This document shows positions 10,430-18,012 of a stretch of 64,000 nt of DNA, in pieces. The stretch's first letter is position 1, and each line of letters opens with the position of its first letter. The DNA is from Roseovarius arcticus (GTDB lineage Bacteria; Pseudomonadota; Alphaproteobacteria; Rhodobacterales; Rhodobacteraceae), in assembly GCF_006125015.1 (NCBI RefSeq), contig NZ_SZZN01000001.1:1-64000 (forward strand). The letters run 5' to 3'. Below the pieces are notes generated by a model. That model made no database searches. It was not told the origin of the DNA and saw nothing but the letters and a program-made list of their open reading frames with translations. Position numbers and translations under genes: made by a program.

Positions 10430-12084
10430 TCGCGTAGCCATTGATAAATCCATGTTTCGGTCAGTTTTCGACCAAAACCCGCGACATGGGCCACAAGTTC
10501 CACGACGCTTTCATTTTGTCCGTCCACATCAATCACAAGACGCCACTTGGTGGTGTTTCTGATCTTAGACAAGGCGACGTGCTGAATTTTTCCCTGCGAC
10601 AGAGTGACAACAGGCTCCATCTTTGCGTCGTCCGAAAGTCCCGCCATCAATCCGCCATCAAAGTCGATGACAAATTTGCGCAACGAGGCTGTGGCTCCCG
10701 ACACACCTGACGTGCCGCCTTTGCCGGCTAACGTGTTGACAATCCACGCGCGGTCGCCGTCGCGGTCAGTTCCAAGCGCGCCCCAACGCAAACGATAGGC
10801 GTACTCACGGCTTTCCCCTGCTCGCGGTTTTTCCGAGGGCACCCAAAAGCTGACAATGTTATCGTTGCCTTCGAGATCAGAGGGAATTTCGACCAATCGG
10901 ATCGCCCCAGCGCCCCAGTCTCCCTGAGGTTCGACTAGAACGGATGGACGGTCTTGATACTGCGCGCCTGCGTCTTGGTAGTCGTCAAAGTCGCGATCCC
11001 GCTGGATCAGCCCAAAAGATTTCAGATTGGGTTCATTGAGATAGGTACTGGCCAGGCGCGGCGGGTTGTTGAGCGGGCGCCACAACACATCCCCGTCTGT
11101 GCGCATGACCATCAGCGCGTTGCTGTCATGGACCTGAGGGCGATAATCATCGAAGATATTGCTGTTTTTCTCATCGAACAGGAACATTGAGGTCAGCGCC
11201 GCCACGCCCAATTGTTCCACATCACTGCGGAAGTGCAGTTTGGCGGTGACGTCGATGGTCGTCTCAGCGCCGGGGCGGATAACAAAGCGGTAGGCCCCAG
11301 TGCAAGACGGGCTGTCGAGAGCGGCATATAATACAACTTCTTCTTGACCTGCGTTCGGGCGCTCCAGCCAGAATTCGGAAAAGCGTGGGAATTCTTCTTC
11401 GCCGGCAAGACCTGTATTTATCGCAAGGCCGCGCGCCGAAAGGCCATAGCTGCTGTCACGGCTCAACGCGCGGAAATAGGAGGCTCCGACAAAGGAGATC
11501 AATTCATCAAATTTATCGGCGCGGTTAAGCGGCGTGTTCAGACGAAACCCTGCCACGCCGGGCAATTCGGCGTGCTGAGGCACGCGAGGTAAAAGGTCGT
11601 CGAAATAGATGAAATCATCGGTGGAAAAGGCCATTGGGGTCTGAACCCCGTCCACGACCTCGTGGATCGCCACCGTTTGTTTATAGAGCCAGCCCGGATG
11701 AAACGCATGCAGCCGGAATAATACGCCGCCTTCATCCCAGCGGGCGCGTTTCGGATCAAACTGAATTTTACGGTAGTCGTCGTAGTCGAGGTCCGCGATC
11801 ACTTCGGGCGCGTCAACAGGTGCAACGTACTCAGTCTGCGCGGTTTGGCTCATGCGTGCATCCAGCCACTCGAACGAGAACGGCTGAGGCGCGGGAGCTT
11901 CAGGCGTCGGAGCGTCGGGCGCCGTAGGGGCTATTTTTGTCTCTGAAACAGGCTCCGCAATATCCTGAGCTATGGCGCTGCGCGCGAAAGCGACAGCGGC
12001 CACAGAGCCGGTGAGAGCAGAGAGAAGAGTGCGGCGGTTAAGACGGCACAGGCTCTGTTCAGGAGACCGTGGCTTTAAAGACAT
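10426..12084 (-). CDS. opgG: Glucan biosynthesis protein OpgG (MdoG), periplasmic, Tat-type signal
   Basis: Periplasmic beta-sandwich protein needed for making and branching osmoregulated periplasmic glucans. The 552-residue precursor has a twin-arginine signal (NRRTLLSALTG at 16-26, hydrophobic core, then SAIA before QD at about 40), so Tat export of a folded protein is likely, as for E. coli OpgD. The mature part begins with an acidic/Pro-rich linker and then the MdoG domain, with FEWLDARM and FDPKRARWDEGG followed by FRLHAFHPGW. It is the first gene of the operon, with a 329-bp upstream region shared with merR. OpgG and OpgD paralogues cannot be separated by eye. Confidence 0.92.
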   Translation of the reverse strand: MSLKPRSPEQSLCRLNRRTLLSALTGSVAAVAFARSAIAQDIAEPVSETKIAPTAPDAPTPEAPAPQPFSFEWLDARMSQTAQTEYVAPVDAPEVIADLDYDDYRKIQFDPKRARWDEGGVLFRLHAFHPGWLYKQTVAIHEVVDGVQTPMAFSTDDFIYFDDLLPRVPQHAELPGVAGFRLNTPLNRADKFDELISFVGASYFRALSRDSSYGLSARGLAINTGLAGEEEFPRFSEFWLERPNAGQEEVVLYAALDSPSCTGAYRFVIRPGAETTIDVTAKLHFRSDVEQLGVAALTSMFLFDEKNSNIFDDYRPQVHDSNALMVMRTDGDVLWRPLNNPPRLASTYLNEPNLKSFGLIQRDRDFDDYQDAGAQYQDRPSVLVEPQGDWGAGAIRLVEIPSDLEGNDNIVSFWVPSEKPRAGESREYAYRLRWGALGTDRDGDRAWIVNTLAGKGGTSGVSGATASLRKFVIDFDGGLMAGLSDDAKMEPVVTLSQGKIQHVALSKIRNTTKWRLVIDVDGQNESVVELVAHVAGFGRKLTETWIYQWLRE

Positions 12085-12413
12085 TGAAACCCATAAACTC
12101 TTTCAAAGAGATGGCATCGTGTGCAGACGACTCACTCGAATGGCAGACCCATCACGTGGGTTCATTAGGCCCGGTTTTGCTGCACCGCCACATCAATCTG
12201 TCGAACTACTTGAGAACAGGCGGGTTTTCGCGAGTCTGGACCGAAAAAACCGGCAATTACGTTGAGTTTGAGCCTATTTTTTGTGCAGCTCCAAACAAGA
12301 TCGACCTGACGTGCGGAGTGCTGTCTGCTGAACTTTTCGCCCAAAGTGGCTCTTGACTTAGAGCGCGCTCTAACTCGTAGAGTCCCTAGCGTGGTGATGA
12401 AAGAAGATGCAAA
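12085..12413. other. Divergent intergenic region opgG / merR (329 bp)
   Basis: This gap must hold the opg operon promoter (minus) and the merR promoter (plus). Only the merR promoter is recognisable (12353-12383). A 95-codon open frame on the plus strand starts inside opgG and has no family resemblance, so it is not called a gene. No terminator or repeat was seen. Confidence 0.6.
12353..12383 (+). promoter_or_regulatory. MerR-type promoter with 16-bp palindromic operator
   Basis: TTGACT at 12353-12358 and TAGAGT at 12378-12383 are separated by 19 bp, the over-long spacer characteristic of MerR-controlled promoters. The spacer is largely a perfect palindrome, TTAGAGCGCGCTCTAA (12358-12373). 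It lies 30 bp before the merR start, so autoregulation and control of the downstream gene are expected. Confidence 0.85.
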
Positions 12414-12791
12414 ATGAAAATCGGAGATCTTGCAAAACGCACAGGATTGTCTGCGCATACGATCCGCTATTACGAGCGGATAGGACTGCTTCCCCGTGCC
12501 GACCGCGATTTTTCCGGCCGACGTGACTATGACGTCTCAATTCTGGTTTGGGTTGAGTTTTTGGGTCGACTGAAAACCACGGGGATGACGATCCGCGAGA
12601 TGCTGCGCTACGCGAATTTGCGGGCAAAAGGTGCGGATACAGCACCAGAACGTCGCGCATTGCTTGAGGCGCACCGCGAGAAGGTTCGCGCGCACGTCGC
12701 GGAACTGGAGGCCTGTCTCATTGTCCTCGACACCAAAATAGGCAGTTATGCCGAAGCAAAACAGAGGATACAGAACCATGACGCAGAATGA
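12414..12791 (+). CDS. MerR family transcriptional regulator
   Basis: A 125-residue regulator. The N-terminal winged helix begins MKIGDLAKRTGLSAHTIRYY (1-20), the classic MerR DNA-binding start, followed by ERIGLLPRADRD. A dimerisation coiled coil with an Arg/Glu-rich heptad pattern occupies about 80-120 (LLEAHREKVRAHVAELEACL). The single Cys in the helix is not in a metal-binding pattern, so the effector is unknown. The gene sits directly behind the palindromic promoter and overlaps the next gene by 14 bp. Confidence 0.92.
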   Translation: MKIGDLAKRTGLSAHTIRYYERIGLLPRADRDFSGRRDYDVSILVWVEFLGRLKTTGMTIREMLRYANLRAKGADTAPERRALLEAHREKVRAHVAELEACLIVLDTKIGSYAEAKQRIQNHDAE

Positions 12792-13185
12792 TTTGCAGAG
12801 TAGCGAAACACGGTTAGAGCGCGGGCAGCGCGCACTTGCGGCGATCGACGGCGAGGGCGGCCAGAGGGTGATTGACGCGCTTGCGGGGATAGCGCCTGAC
12901 TTCGCAACCTACCTTCTTGAGTTCCCGTTTGGCGATATCTACTCCCGGCCCGGCCTATCGCTGCGCGACCGCGAGATTGCTACTATTGCAGCGCTTGCGG
13001 CGATGGGGACAGCGCAACCGCAGCTCAAGGTGCATATCGAGGCAGGCTTGAATGTCGGACTTTCGCAGGAAGAAATCACTGAGATTTTGATGCAAATGGC
13101 GGTCTACGCTGGTTTCCCAGCAGCATTGAATGGGCTGTTTGCAGCAAAGGAAGTGTTCGCTGATAGTCATCAATCGGACGGTTGA
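12778..13185 (+). CDS. Carboxymuconolactone decarboxylase family protein (AhpD-like)
   Basis: A 135-residue all-helical protein of the CMD/AhpD superfamily. The family segment SLRDREIATIAALAAMGTAQPQL is followed by HIEAGLNVGLSQEEITEILMQMAVYAGFPAA, as in gamma-carboxymuconolactone decarboxylases. The CxxC of peroxidase-type AhpD is absent, so alkylhydroperoxidase activity is unlikely. The ATG at 12778 lies inside the merR end and is preceded by AGAGGA; translation is probably coupled to merR. Substrate unknown; the MerR pairing suggests induction by a small molecule. Confidence 0.88.
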   Translation: MTQNDLQSSETRLERGQRALAAIDGEGGQRVIDALAGIAPDFATYLLEFPFGDIYSRPGLSLRDREIATIAALAAMGTAQPQLKVHIEAGLNVGLSQEEITEILMQMAVYAGFPAALNGLFAAKEVFADSHQSDG

Positions 13186-13500
13186 TGTCATGAACCGCAC
13201 TATCCACAGGCATTCGCCTGTCTCCAAGCGAGACCGGTCGGCCTGTGCGCCGCGACGAATTTGATCGCGCGGCTCTGACTTTCGGCGATCGACCCACTCT
13301 GCTTCCGTCAGTGATTGGCGAAGATCTCATTGTTGGGCCGACGAAGAAAGAAGAAACTTGGACCGCGCATCGTGACATTGTCCTCACTTACTGCAACGCA
13401 GATCACTGCGCCGCCCACCCGCCATGGGGAAAGTCACGCTTGTAATCGGGCACTCTGCCGCGCCTCGAAGGCAGACATCACCACACCGCCGGCCAAGGAT
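13186..13500. other. 315-bp gap with an unassigned open frame
   Basis: Between the CMD-family gene and the convergent VOC gene. The plus strand is open from 13194 to 13445, with a possible GTG start at 13245 (66 codons). Its first two thirds look protein-like (ETGRPVRRDEFDRAAL, then TLLPSVIGEDLIVGPTKKEE), but the end does not and there is no clear ribosome-binding site. It may be a gene remnant. No terminator or repeat was found. Confidence 0.35.
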
Positions 13501-13845
13501 TCAGACACCTTCGAGCAGGTTGAGGTCATTCCCCTCTGGATCGGCGAGGGCCGCCCACCTGAGTGTATCAAAACCTTCGACCTTTTGCGGATCAGGCACG
13601 GCGATGCCAGCCTTCCGCAGTCTTTCAATCTCGTCCGTCAGCCCTACAATGCGCAGGGACACTGCCGCGCGCTCGCCTTCGGGCGCATTTAAGACCTGAA
13701 ACAGGACCGAAGGGGCCAGTTCCCATTCCCGGCAATTTGGCATGGGGGATTGGTCCGGGCCGCGTCCGAGAAGCGTCGTCCACCAATTGGTCTGCGCCTC
13801 GAAATCGCGAGCATTTATACTGAGGAAGATGTCGGTGACCCTCAT
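13501..13845 (-). CDS. VOC family (glyoxalase/dioxygenase fold) protein
   Basis: A single-domain VOC protein of 114 residues: MRVTDIFLSINARDF at the N-terminus, a central WELAPSVLFQVL strand and the C-terminal ALADPEGNDLNLLEGV, where the Asp-Pro-(Glu)-Gly-Asn and a Glu in the last strand are typical of the fold. The ATG at 13845 has a perfect AAAGGAG in front. It is the last gene of a minus-strand run of VOC-like genes. The enzymatic reaction cannot be assigned; related proteins include resistance and lyase enzymes. Confidence 0.85.
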   Translation of the reverse strand: MRVTDIFLSINARDFEAQTNWWTTLLGRGPDQSPMPNCREWELAPSVLFQVLNAPEGERAAVSLRIVGLTDEIERLRKAGIAVPDPQKVEGFDTLRWAALADPEGNDLNLLEGV

Positions 13846-13881
13846 GATTTTCTCCTTTGGTTCGCCAAGTTCTAGCTTAGG

Positions 13882-14094
13882 TCAGGGTGCGCCCTCATAC
13901 TTCGCAGCGTTCTCTTCGAATGGCTGCATCTTTTCATCGAGGGCTGTGCGAAATTCGGGCCGTGCCGTGTGGCGGTCAACGAATTTGCGAAGCGCCGGCA
14001 TTTTCGCGGTCAAATTTGGCCGATTTAATTGCTGCGGGGTGGTGAGGACGTCATCGCAAACGCCCTTTGTGGAGAATTCTGGAAAAGTGGATGT
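13882..14094 (-). pseudogene. 3' remnant of a glutathione S-transferase gene
   Basis: Between two VOC genes the minus strand is open for 70 codons ending in TGA at 13882-13884, with a stop (TAA, 14095-14097) just upstream and no start or RBS at its head. The translation includes TTPQQLNRPNLTAKMPALRK and then FVDRHTARPEF, ending in a Lys/Glu-rich tail. This is the C-terminal helical segment of bacterial GST-family proteins. The thioredoxin-like N-terminal domain with the glutathione site is missing, and the upstream DNA is occupied by the PhnB-like gene, which ends 9 bp away. A truncated, dead gene is the simplest reading. Confidence 0.65.
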
Positions 14095-14102
14095 TTACGA
14101 GG

Positions 14103-14585
14103 TCAGTGACGCGCACCCTTCGCCGCTGCCTCGATCGCGGCGACGTCTATCTTTACCATTTGAACCATTGCCTCCATGACCCGCCTTGCCTTTGCGCGAT
14201 CTGGATCGGCAAGGAGACGAGGCAAGATACGCGGCGTGACCTGCCAATGAAGTCCGAAGCGGTCTTTGATCCATCCACATTGAATGGGCGCGCCACCCTC
14301 TGACAGCGCGCTCCAATAGTGGTCGACTTCCGCCTGATCGGAGCAGTCGATGCTTAGCGAAATCGCATCGGTAAAGGGATGCCCCGGCCCCCCGTTCATC
14401 GCAATAAAGCTGCGCCCAGAGAGCGTGAAGGCGACGGTGATCACGTCCCCTTCCTTGCCACCGGGATAGTCCATAGTCGTGTGTGTTTTCTCGTCGATGT
14501 GGCTATCTGGAAACAAGCCGGTGTAGAACTCGGCCGCCGCTTCTGCCTGACCGTCGAGCCACAGAAATGTGCTAATCGCGCCCAT
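14103..14585 (-). CDS. PhnB-like VOC family protein
   Basis: A 160-residue protein of the PhnB / 3-demethylubiquinone methyltransferase-like VOC group. It begins with STFLWLDGQAEAAAEFYTGL and has FTLSGRSFIAMNGGPGHPFT in the middle and CGWIKDRFGLHWQVTPRIL near the end, all typical of this subfamily. The ATG at 14585 overlaps the previous stop as TGATG; an upstream in-frame GTG at 14588 is less likely. The true function of the group is unknown despite the PhnB name. Part of the VOC gene run. Confidence 0.88.
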   Translation of the reverse strand: MGAISTFLWLDGQAEAAAEFYTGLFPDSHIDEKTHTTMDYPGGKEGDVITVAFTLSGRSFIAMNGGPGHPFTDAISLSIDCSDQAEVDHYWSALSEGGAPIQCGWIKDRFGLHWQVTPRILPRLLADPDRAKARRVMEAMVQMVKIDVAAIEAAAKGARH

Positions 14586-15376
14586 CACATCGCTCCGTTC
14601 TTGCGCTTGCCAGTGAACATTACTTTCGCGCCTTGTGGGTCATTAAGCTGGATCATCCAGTCGCCCTGATCGCCCGGCAACTCGATCGGCCCATGGGTAA
14701 TTGTGCCGCCGCCGGATTCGACCGCCGCCTTTGCGCTGTCGATGTCTGCCACATTGAAAGCAAAGTTCCAGAACGGTGCCGCGCCCTCGTCTTGCGTGTT
14801 CATCATCGCGCCGAACATCTCAACGTCACCTTTGCCGAAAAAAGTGTAGTTGCCATTCTTGCCCATGGGCATTGACCCAGTTTTCTCCCAGCCGAACAGC
14901 TTGCCATAAAATGCCAGCGCCGCATCCTGATCGGACGTCACCAGTTCGTTCCAAGAGCAATGGCCAGCCTTCATTGGCGCAAATGCGGTGCTACCGGCAT
15001 CCGTATGGCCGCGCATCAGGTAGAACATAGCGCCCTGCGGGTCAGCGACGAACGCAAAGCGGCCGACATCGGGAATGTCCTGCGGCTCCATATGAACGCT
15101 GCCGCCAAGGGCCTTGACCTGCTGGGCCGCTGCATCCACGTCTGCGACCGCGAAATATACTGCCCAAATTGGCGCGAATGAGGCGTCCGCTGGTGCCTTC
15201 ATAACACCGCCGACGCCTTCACCATCGGTCGCTGCAAAGGTGCGGTAGTCACGTAGCAATCCTCCGGGTGGGGAGGAGAAGGTCCATTCCATCACCGCGC
15301 CGTAGAAATCCTGCGCAGGTTTGGGATCGTGGGTAATCAATTCATACCAGATCGGGGTCCCGTCACTGTTTTTCAT
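14585..15376 (-). CDS. Two-domain VOC family protein
   Basis: A 263-residue protein made of two tandem VOC domains, about 1-125 and 130-260. Each repeats the pattern of a conserved start (GTPIWYELITHDPKPAQDFY and CSWNELVTSDQDAALAFYGK) and a DPQGA-containing final strand (VADPQGAMFYL and LNDPQGAKVMF). Proteins of this type are often annotated as glyoxalases or hydroxylase-like, but without proof. The ATG overlaps the DUF1428 stop (ATGA), and its own stop overlaps the next start, so translation is coupled along the run. Confidence 0.88.
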   Translation of the reverse strand: MKNSDGTPIWYELITHDPKPAQDFYGAVMEWTFSSPPGGLLRDYRTFAATDGEGVGGVMKAPADASFAPIWAVYFAVADVDAAAQQVKALGGSVHMEPQDIPDVGRFAFVADPQGAMFYLMRGHTDAGSTAFAPMKAGHCSWNELVTSDQDAALAFYGKLFGWEKTGSMPMGKNGNYTFFGKGDVEMFGAMMNTQDEGAAPFWNFAFNVADIDSAKAAVESGGGTITHGPIELPGDQGDWMIQLNDPQGAKVMFTGKRKNGAM

Positions 15377-15744
15377 TTGCTCTCTCCTTTCCGTCCCATC
15401 TCAAAGATGGGAGAAAAGCCGCCAAAGATCATACGCTGCATGTCGAATGGTGGGTCTGCTGGCGGTTTCATCCGGTCGTCGTCCTGCATTTTAATCTCGG
15501 CGGCGTCGGCGGTGGCTTTATCTGGCCAGACGATCCACGAGAAAACGACGACCTCGTCATCCTCGGCTTGGACTGCGCGCTTGAAGTCAGTGACCTTGCC
15601 GTCTCGCACGTCCTCCCCCCAAGCCTCCATGATCTCGAAGGCGCCGTACTCTCGGAATATGTCGGCCGCGTCAGCCGACATTTTTCGGTAGTCCTCTTTC
15701 CGATCCATCGGGACCGGAATCAGAAATCCGCTGATATAGCTCAT
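15373..15744 (-). CDS. DUF1428 family protein
   Basis: A 123-residue protein with the signature of DUF1428 (dimeric alpha-beta barrel fold): MSYISGFLIPVP at the start, FREYGAFEIMEAWGEDVRDG, and the ending MQRMIFGGFSPIFEMG. Biochemical function unknown. The ATG at 15744 follows GGGAG. First gene of a minus-strand run with three VOC genes, divergent from a MarR regulator whose operator lies about 190 bp upstream. Similar DUF1428 and VOC combinations occur in other proteobacteria. Confidence 0.9.
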   Translation of the reverse strand: MSYISGFLIPVPMDRKEDYRKMSADAADIFREYGAFEIMEAWGEDVRDGKVTDFKRAVQAEDDEVVVFSWIVWPDKATADAAEIKMQDDDRMKPPADPPFDMQRMIFGGFSPIFEMGRKGESK

Positions 15745-15927
15745 TTGTGTTCTCCCACTTCCGGGTTATTCGCACGAAACTCCGGTAAGCCGCCCCGCCA
15801 AGATCAAAGGTATCGGATGCAGTTGTAGCGCGCCGTTGCAGGTACGCTGCTGCGTGTCTGGGCCGTGCACTGGCGTGCGACGGCGCAATAGAGTTGGGGT
15901 CATAGCCCGGATGATCCTCCGATTCCC

Positions 15928-15956
15928 TTGACAATAAGTTGATATCAACTTAAAAT
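15928..15956 (+). promoter_or_regulatory. marR promoter with perfect 18-bp palindromic operator
   Basis: TTGACA (15928-15933), 17-bp spacer, TAAAAT (15951-15956). The spacer is filled by a perfect palindrome, TAAGTTGATATCAACTTA (15935-15952), which also overlaps the -10 box, the layout expected for MarR autorepression. The promoter places the transcript start near 15963, arguing against a GTG start at 15962. Confidence 0.8.
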
Positions 15957-15997
15957 ATCCTGTGTCAACAAATTCCCCAACCCACGCAACTTTCGGC

Positions 15998-16438
15998 ATG
16001 ACTTTGCGTGTGCGAGACAGCTGCCTATGCCTGCATACACAGCGCGCAGCCCGCGCGATTGCCCGTAGGTTCGACGATGCACTACGCCAATTGGGGCTTA
16101 AAAGTGGGCAGTTTTCACTTCTTATCTCGCTGAACCGGCCCGAGCCGCCGACCGTCGGATCTGTCGCAAGTTTGCTCGCTATGGATCGCACTACGCTGAC
16201 CGCGAACCTGAAACCGTTGGAGCGGCGCGGCCTGCTAATCGTGACACCCGATGCCCAAGATCGCCGCGCCCGTCGACTGAGCTTGACCAACGAGGGATTG
16301 GACCTGTTGGAGCAGGCAATCCCGATATGGATCGCGACCGAAGAAGAGATTGAGCGAGGTCTGTCTGGCAGCGTCGATGACCTTCGGACGTCCCTCAATA
16401 CGCTCGCGATTGTAGGGAACGAGGGGCCGCCAAATTAG
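15998..16438 (+). CDS. MarR family transcriptional regulator
   Basis: A 146-residue winged-helix regulator. The N-terminal CLCLHTQRAARAIARRFDDA forms the dimerisation helix, LKSGQFSLLISL and TVGSVASLLAMDRTTLTANL the recognition helices, and LIVTPDAQDRRARRLSLTNE the wing with its DxRxxR. The ATG at 15998 is preferred: the frame is open back to GTG 15962, but that codon lies at the predicted transcription start. It is divergent from the DUF1428/VOC genes, which it probably controls. Two Cys near the N-terminus could sense oxidants, but this is speculation. Confidence 0.9.
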   Translation: MTLRVRDSCLCLHTQRAARAIARRFDDALRQLGLKSGQFSLLISLNRPEPPTVGSVASLLAMDRTTLTANLKPLERRGLLIVTPDAQDRRARRLSLTNEGLDLLEQAIPIWIATEEEIERGLSGSVDDLRTSLNTLAIVGNEGPPN

Positions 16439-16684
16439 TTGTGACCGAGTTAAAAGTTACTTCACTGGCCAAATTTCGGGTCCGTATTGGTGGCGTTGCA
16501 TTAGGTGAAATTTTGGATCTGCTCGGCCCATGCCCACCAACGCGCCGATCGATAAATTCATAGGCCTTTACGCAGCGCTGGTCGCGCCGCGCGTATACGG
16601 CAGCGCTGTATTAAACGAAAACAGATAAGAGCAAATTAAGGATCGGCCTTTGGTCCTCCGGGGATGTGTCTCACGAGTGACGAC

Positions 16685-17062
16685 TTAGGCATCATCCGCA
16701 TGTGTTTTCAGTACGTCGAGGGGTACGATATCCACCGCCCGTATGTGCGTCGCGGCAAGGTGGACGCGCGGCGCGCAGCCCTCATCGTGTGCCTGCAAAA
16801 AGCGCGCAGCGCACAGGCACCAAGCGTCGCCCGGCGCTAGACCCGCAAAACCGAATTCAGGGCGCGCGGTGCTGAGGTCGTTACCTACATATTTGGAAAA
16901 CGCGAGAAATTCGGCGGTCATCACTGCGCAGACGGTATGGCTGCCACGATCCTCGGCGCAGGTGTTGCAATGGCCGTCACGAAAAAAACCGGTGACCGGA
17001 TCACGCGGCGAGCATGCGGTAAGCGGACCTCCGATAGCGTTTACAGATGCGTCTTTTTCCAT
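16685..17062 (-). CDS. DUF2237 family protein
   Basis: A 125-residue protein matching DUF2237: NAIGGPLTACSPRDPVTGFF, RDGHCNTCAEDRGSHTVCAV, FLAFSKYVGNDLSTARPEFG and GLAPGDAWCLCAARFLQAH. The many conserved Cys and His suggest metal binding, but no function is established. It is isolated, with 246 bp without features between it and the MarR gene and 66 bp to pth. Confidence 0.9.
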   Translation of the reverse strand: MEKDASVNAIGGPLTACSPRDPVTGFFRDGHCNTCAEDRGSHTVCAVMTAEFLAFSKYVGNDLSTARPEFGFAGLAPGDAWCLCAARFLQAHDEGCAPRVHLAATHIRAVDIVPLDVLKTHADDA

Positions 17063-17128
17063 AATCCTGACCTTTCCTTGCTCGCCTCAGCGTAGCGTGG
17101 CACAGCGTGCGCGCAAGCGGCGCGCGGC

Positions 17129-17854
17129 TTAGCGAAACCTGTCGGCCAGTTTCTGCAATGTACTGCGCGTGTCCTCGGCCTCGGGTTGGGCGGCGGGCGT
17201 CGCTTTTGTGGTGGGCTGCGGTTCAGCCTTTGCCGCGGCCTCTGCCGTTTTGCGACCCTTTGGCGCTGTCCCGCCTGAGGATCGCGGCGGCGCAGTGCGC
17301 AGGGCAACTGCGTTTTGAAATCTTCCGCTATCGCCTGCTGCCAAATGCGGCGCGCCGTCCGAACAACCGCGCAGGACATCGTCTAGCCAGTTCTGATCAG
17401 CCTTGCCGAAATCGTGCAGAACATAGCCCGGCACCGCCTCCTTGCGGCCCGGATGGCCGACGCCCATGCGCACGCGGCTATAGTGCGGTCCAATATGCTG
17501 ATGGATTGAGCGTAATCCGTTATGCCCCGCATGACCGCCTCCGTCCTTGACCCGCACCTTGCCGGGGGCAAGGTCGATCTCGTCATGGAAAACGGTGATG
17601 TCGGTGGTATCCAGCTTGAAAAAGCGCATGGCCTCGCCCACCGACTGCCCGCTGAGGTTCATGAATGTATCGGGCTTGAGCAGCAGCACTTTCTCGCCGC
17701 CCAGCGTTCCCTCGCTGGTCTGGCCCTGAAAGCGCGCCTTCCATGGGCCAAAGCCGTGATCTCTGGCAATCATATCCAGCGCCATGAAGCCGATATTGTG
17801 CCGGTTTCCAGCATATTTCGCGCCGGGATTTCCCAGCCCTACAAAGATCAGCAT
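17129..17854 (-). CDS. pth: Peptidyl-tRNA hydrolase with C-terminal extension
   Basis: Releases tRNA from stalled peptidyl-tRNA. The catalytic core is intact: GLGNPGAKY with Asn9, RHNIGF with the catalytic His19, [10 protein letters not shown], and [15 protein letters not shown] with the catalytic Asp. The core ends near residue 185. A tail of about 50 residues rich in Ala, Pro, Lys and Thr follows, ending LQKLADRFR; the 241-residue total exceeds the usual 190-200. It lies downstream of rplY in the common rplY-pth order, but a terminator separates the two. Confidence 0.96.
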   Translation of the reverse strand: MLIFVGLGNPGAKYAGNRHNIGFMALDMIARDHGFGPWKARFQGQTSEGTLGGEKVLLLKPDTFMNLSGQSVGEAMRFFKLDTTDITVFHDEIDLAPGKVRVKDGGGHAGHNGLRSIHQHIGPHYSRVRMGVGHPGRKEAVPGYVLHDFGKADQNWLDDVLRGCSDGAPHLAAGDSGRFQNAVALRTAPPRSSGGTAPKGRKTAEAAAKAEPQPTTKATPAAQPEAEDTRSTLQKLADRFR

Positions 17855-17946
17855 GACGTGCCCCTAGTTGGCTGTGGACGGTTTAGCGTGTTTCGGCAGA
17901 GATTTGAATTGGGGAATATCGTCAATGGCCGCAATGCATATTCGCA

Positions 17947-17985
17947 ACGAAAAACGCGGCCCCCGTATCACAGGGGGCCGCGTTT
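17947..17985 (-). terminator. Intrinsic terminator of rplY
   Basis: Perfect 13-bp stem between AAACGCGGCCCCC (17952-17964) and GGGGGCCGCGTTT (17973-17985) with an 8-nt loop. Read on the minus strand it is followed by a run of T. It lies 28 bp after the rplY stop. Confidence 0.88.
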
Positions 17986-18012
17986 GAAATTCTTGCAATA
18001 GAGGCCGAAAGA

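Noticed and set aside
12069..12356. 95-codon plus-strand open frame between opgG and merR
   Set aside because: Starts inside opgG, ends at the merR -35 region, and resembles no protein family.
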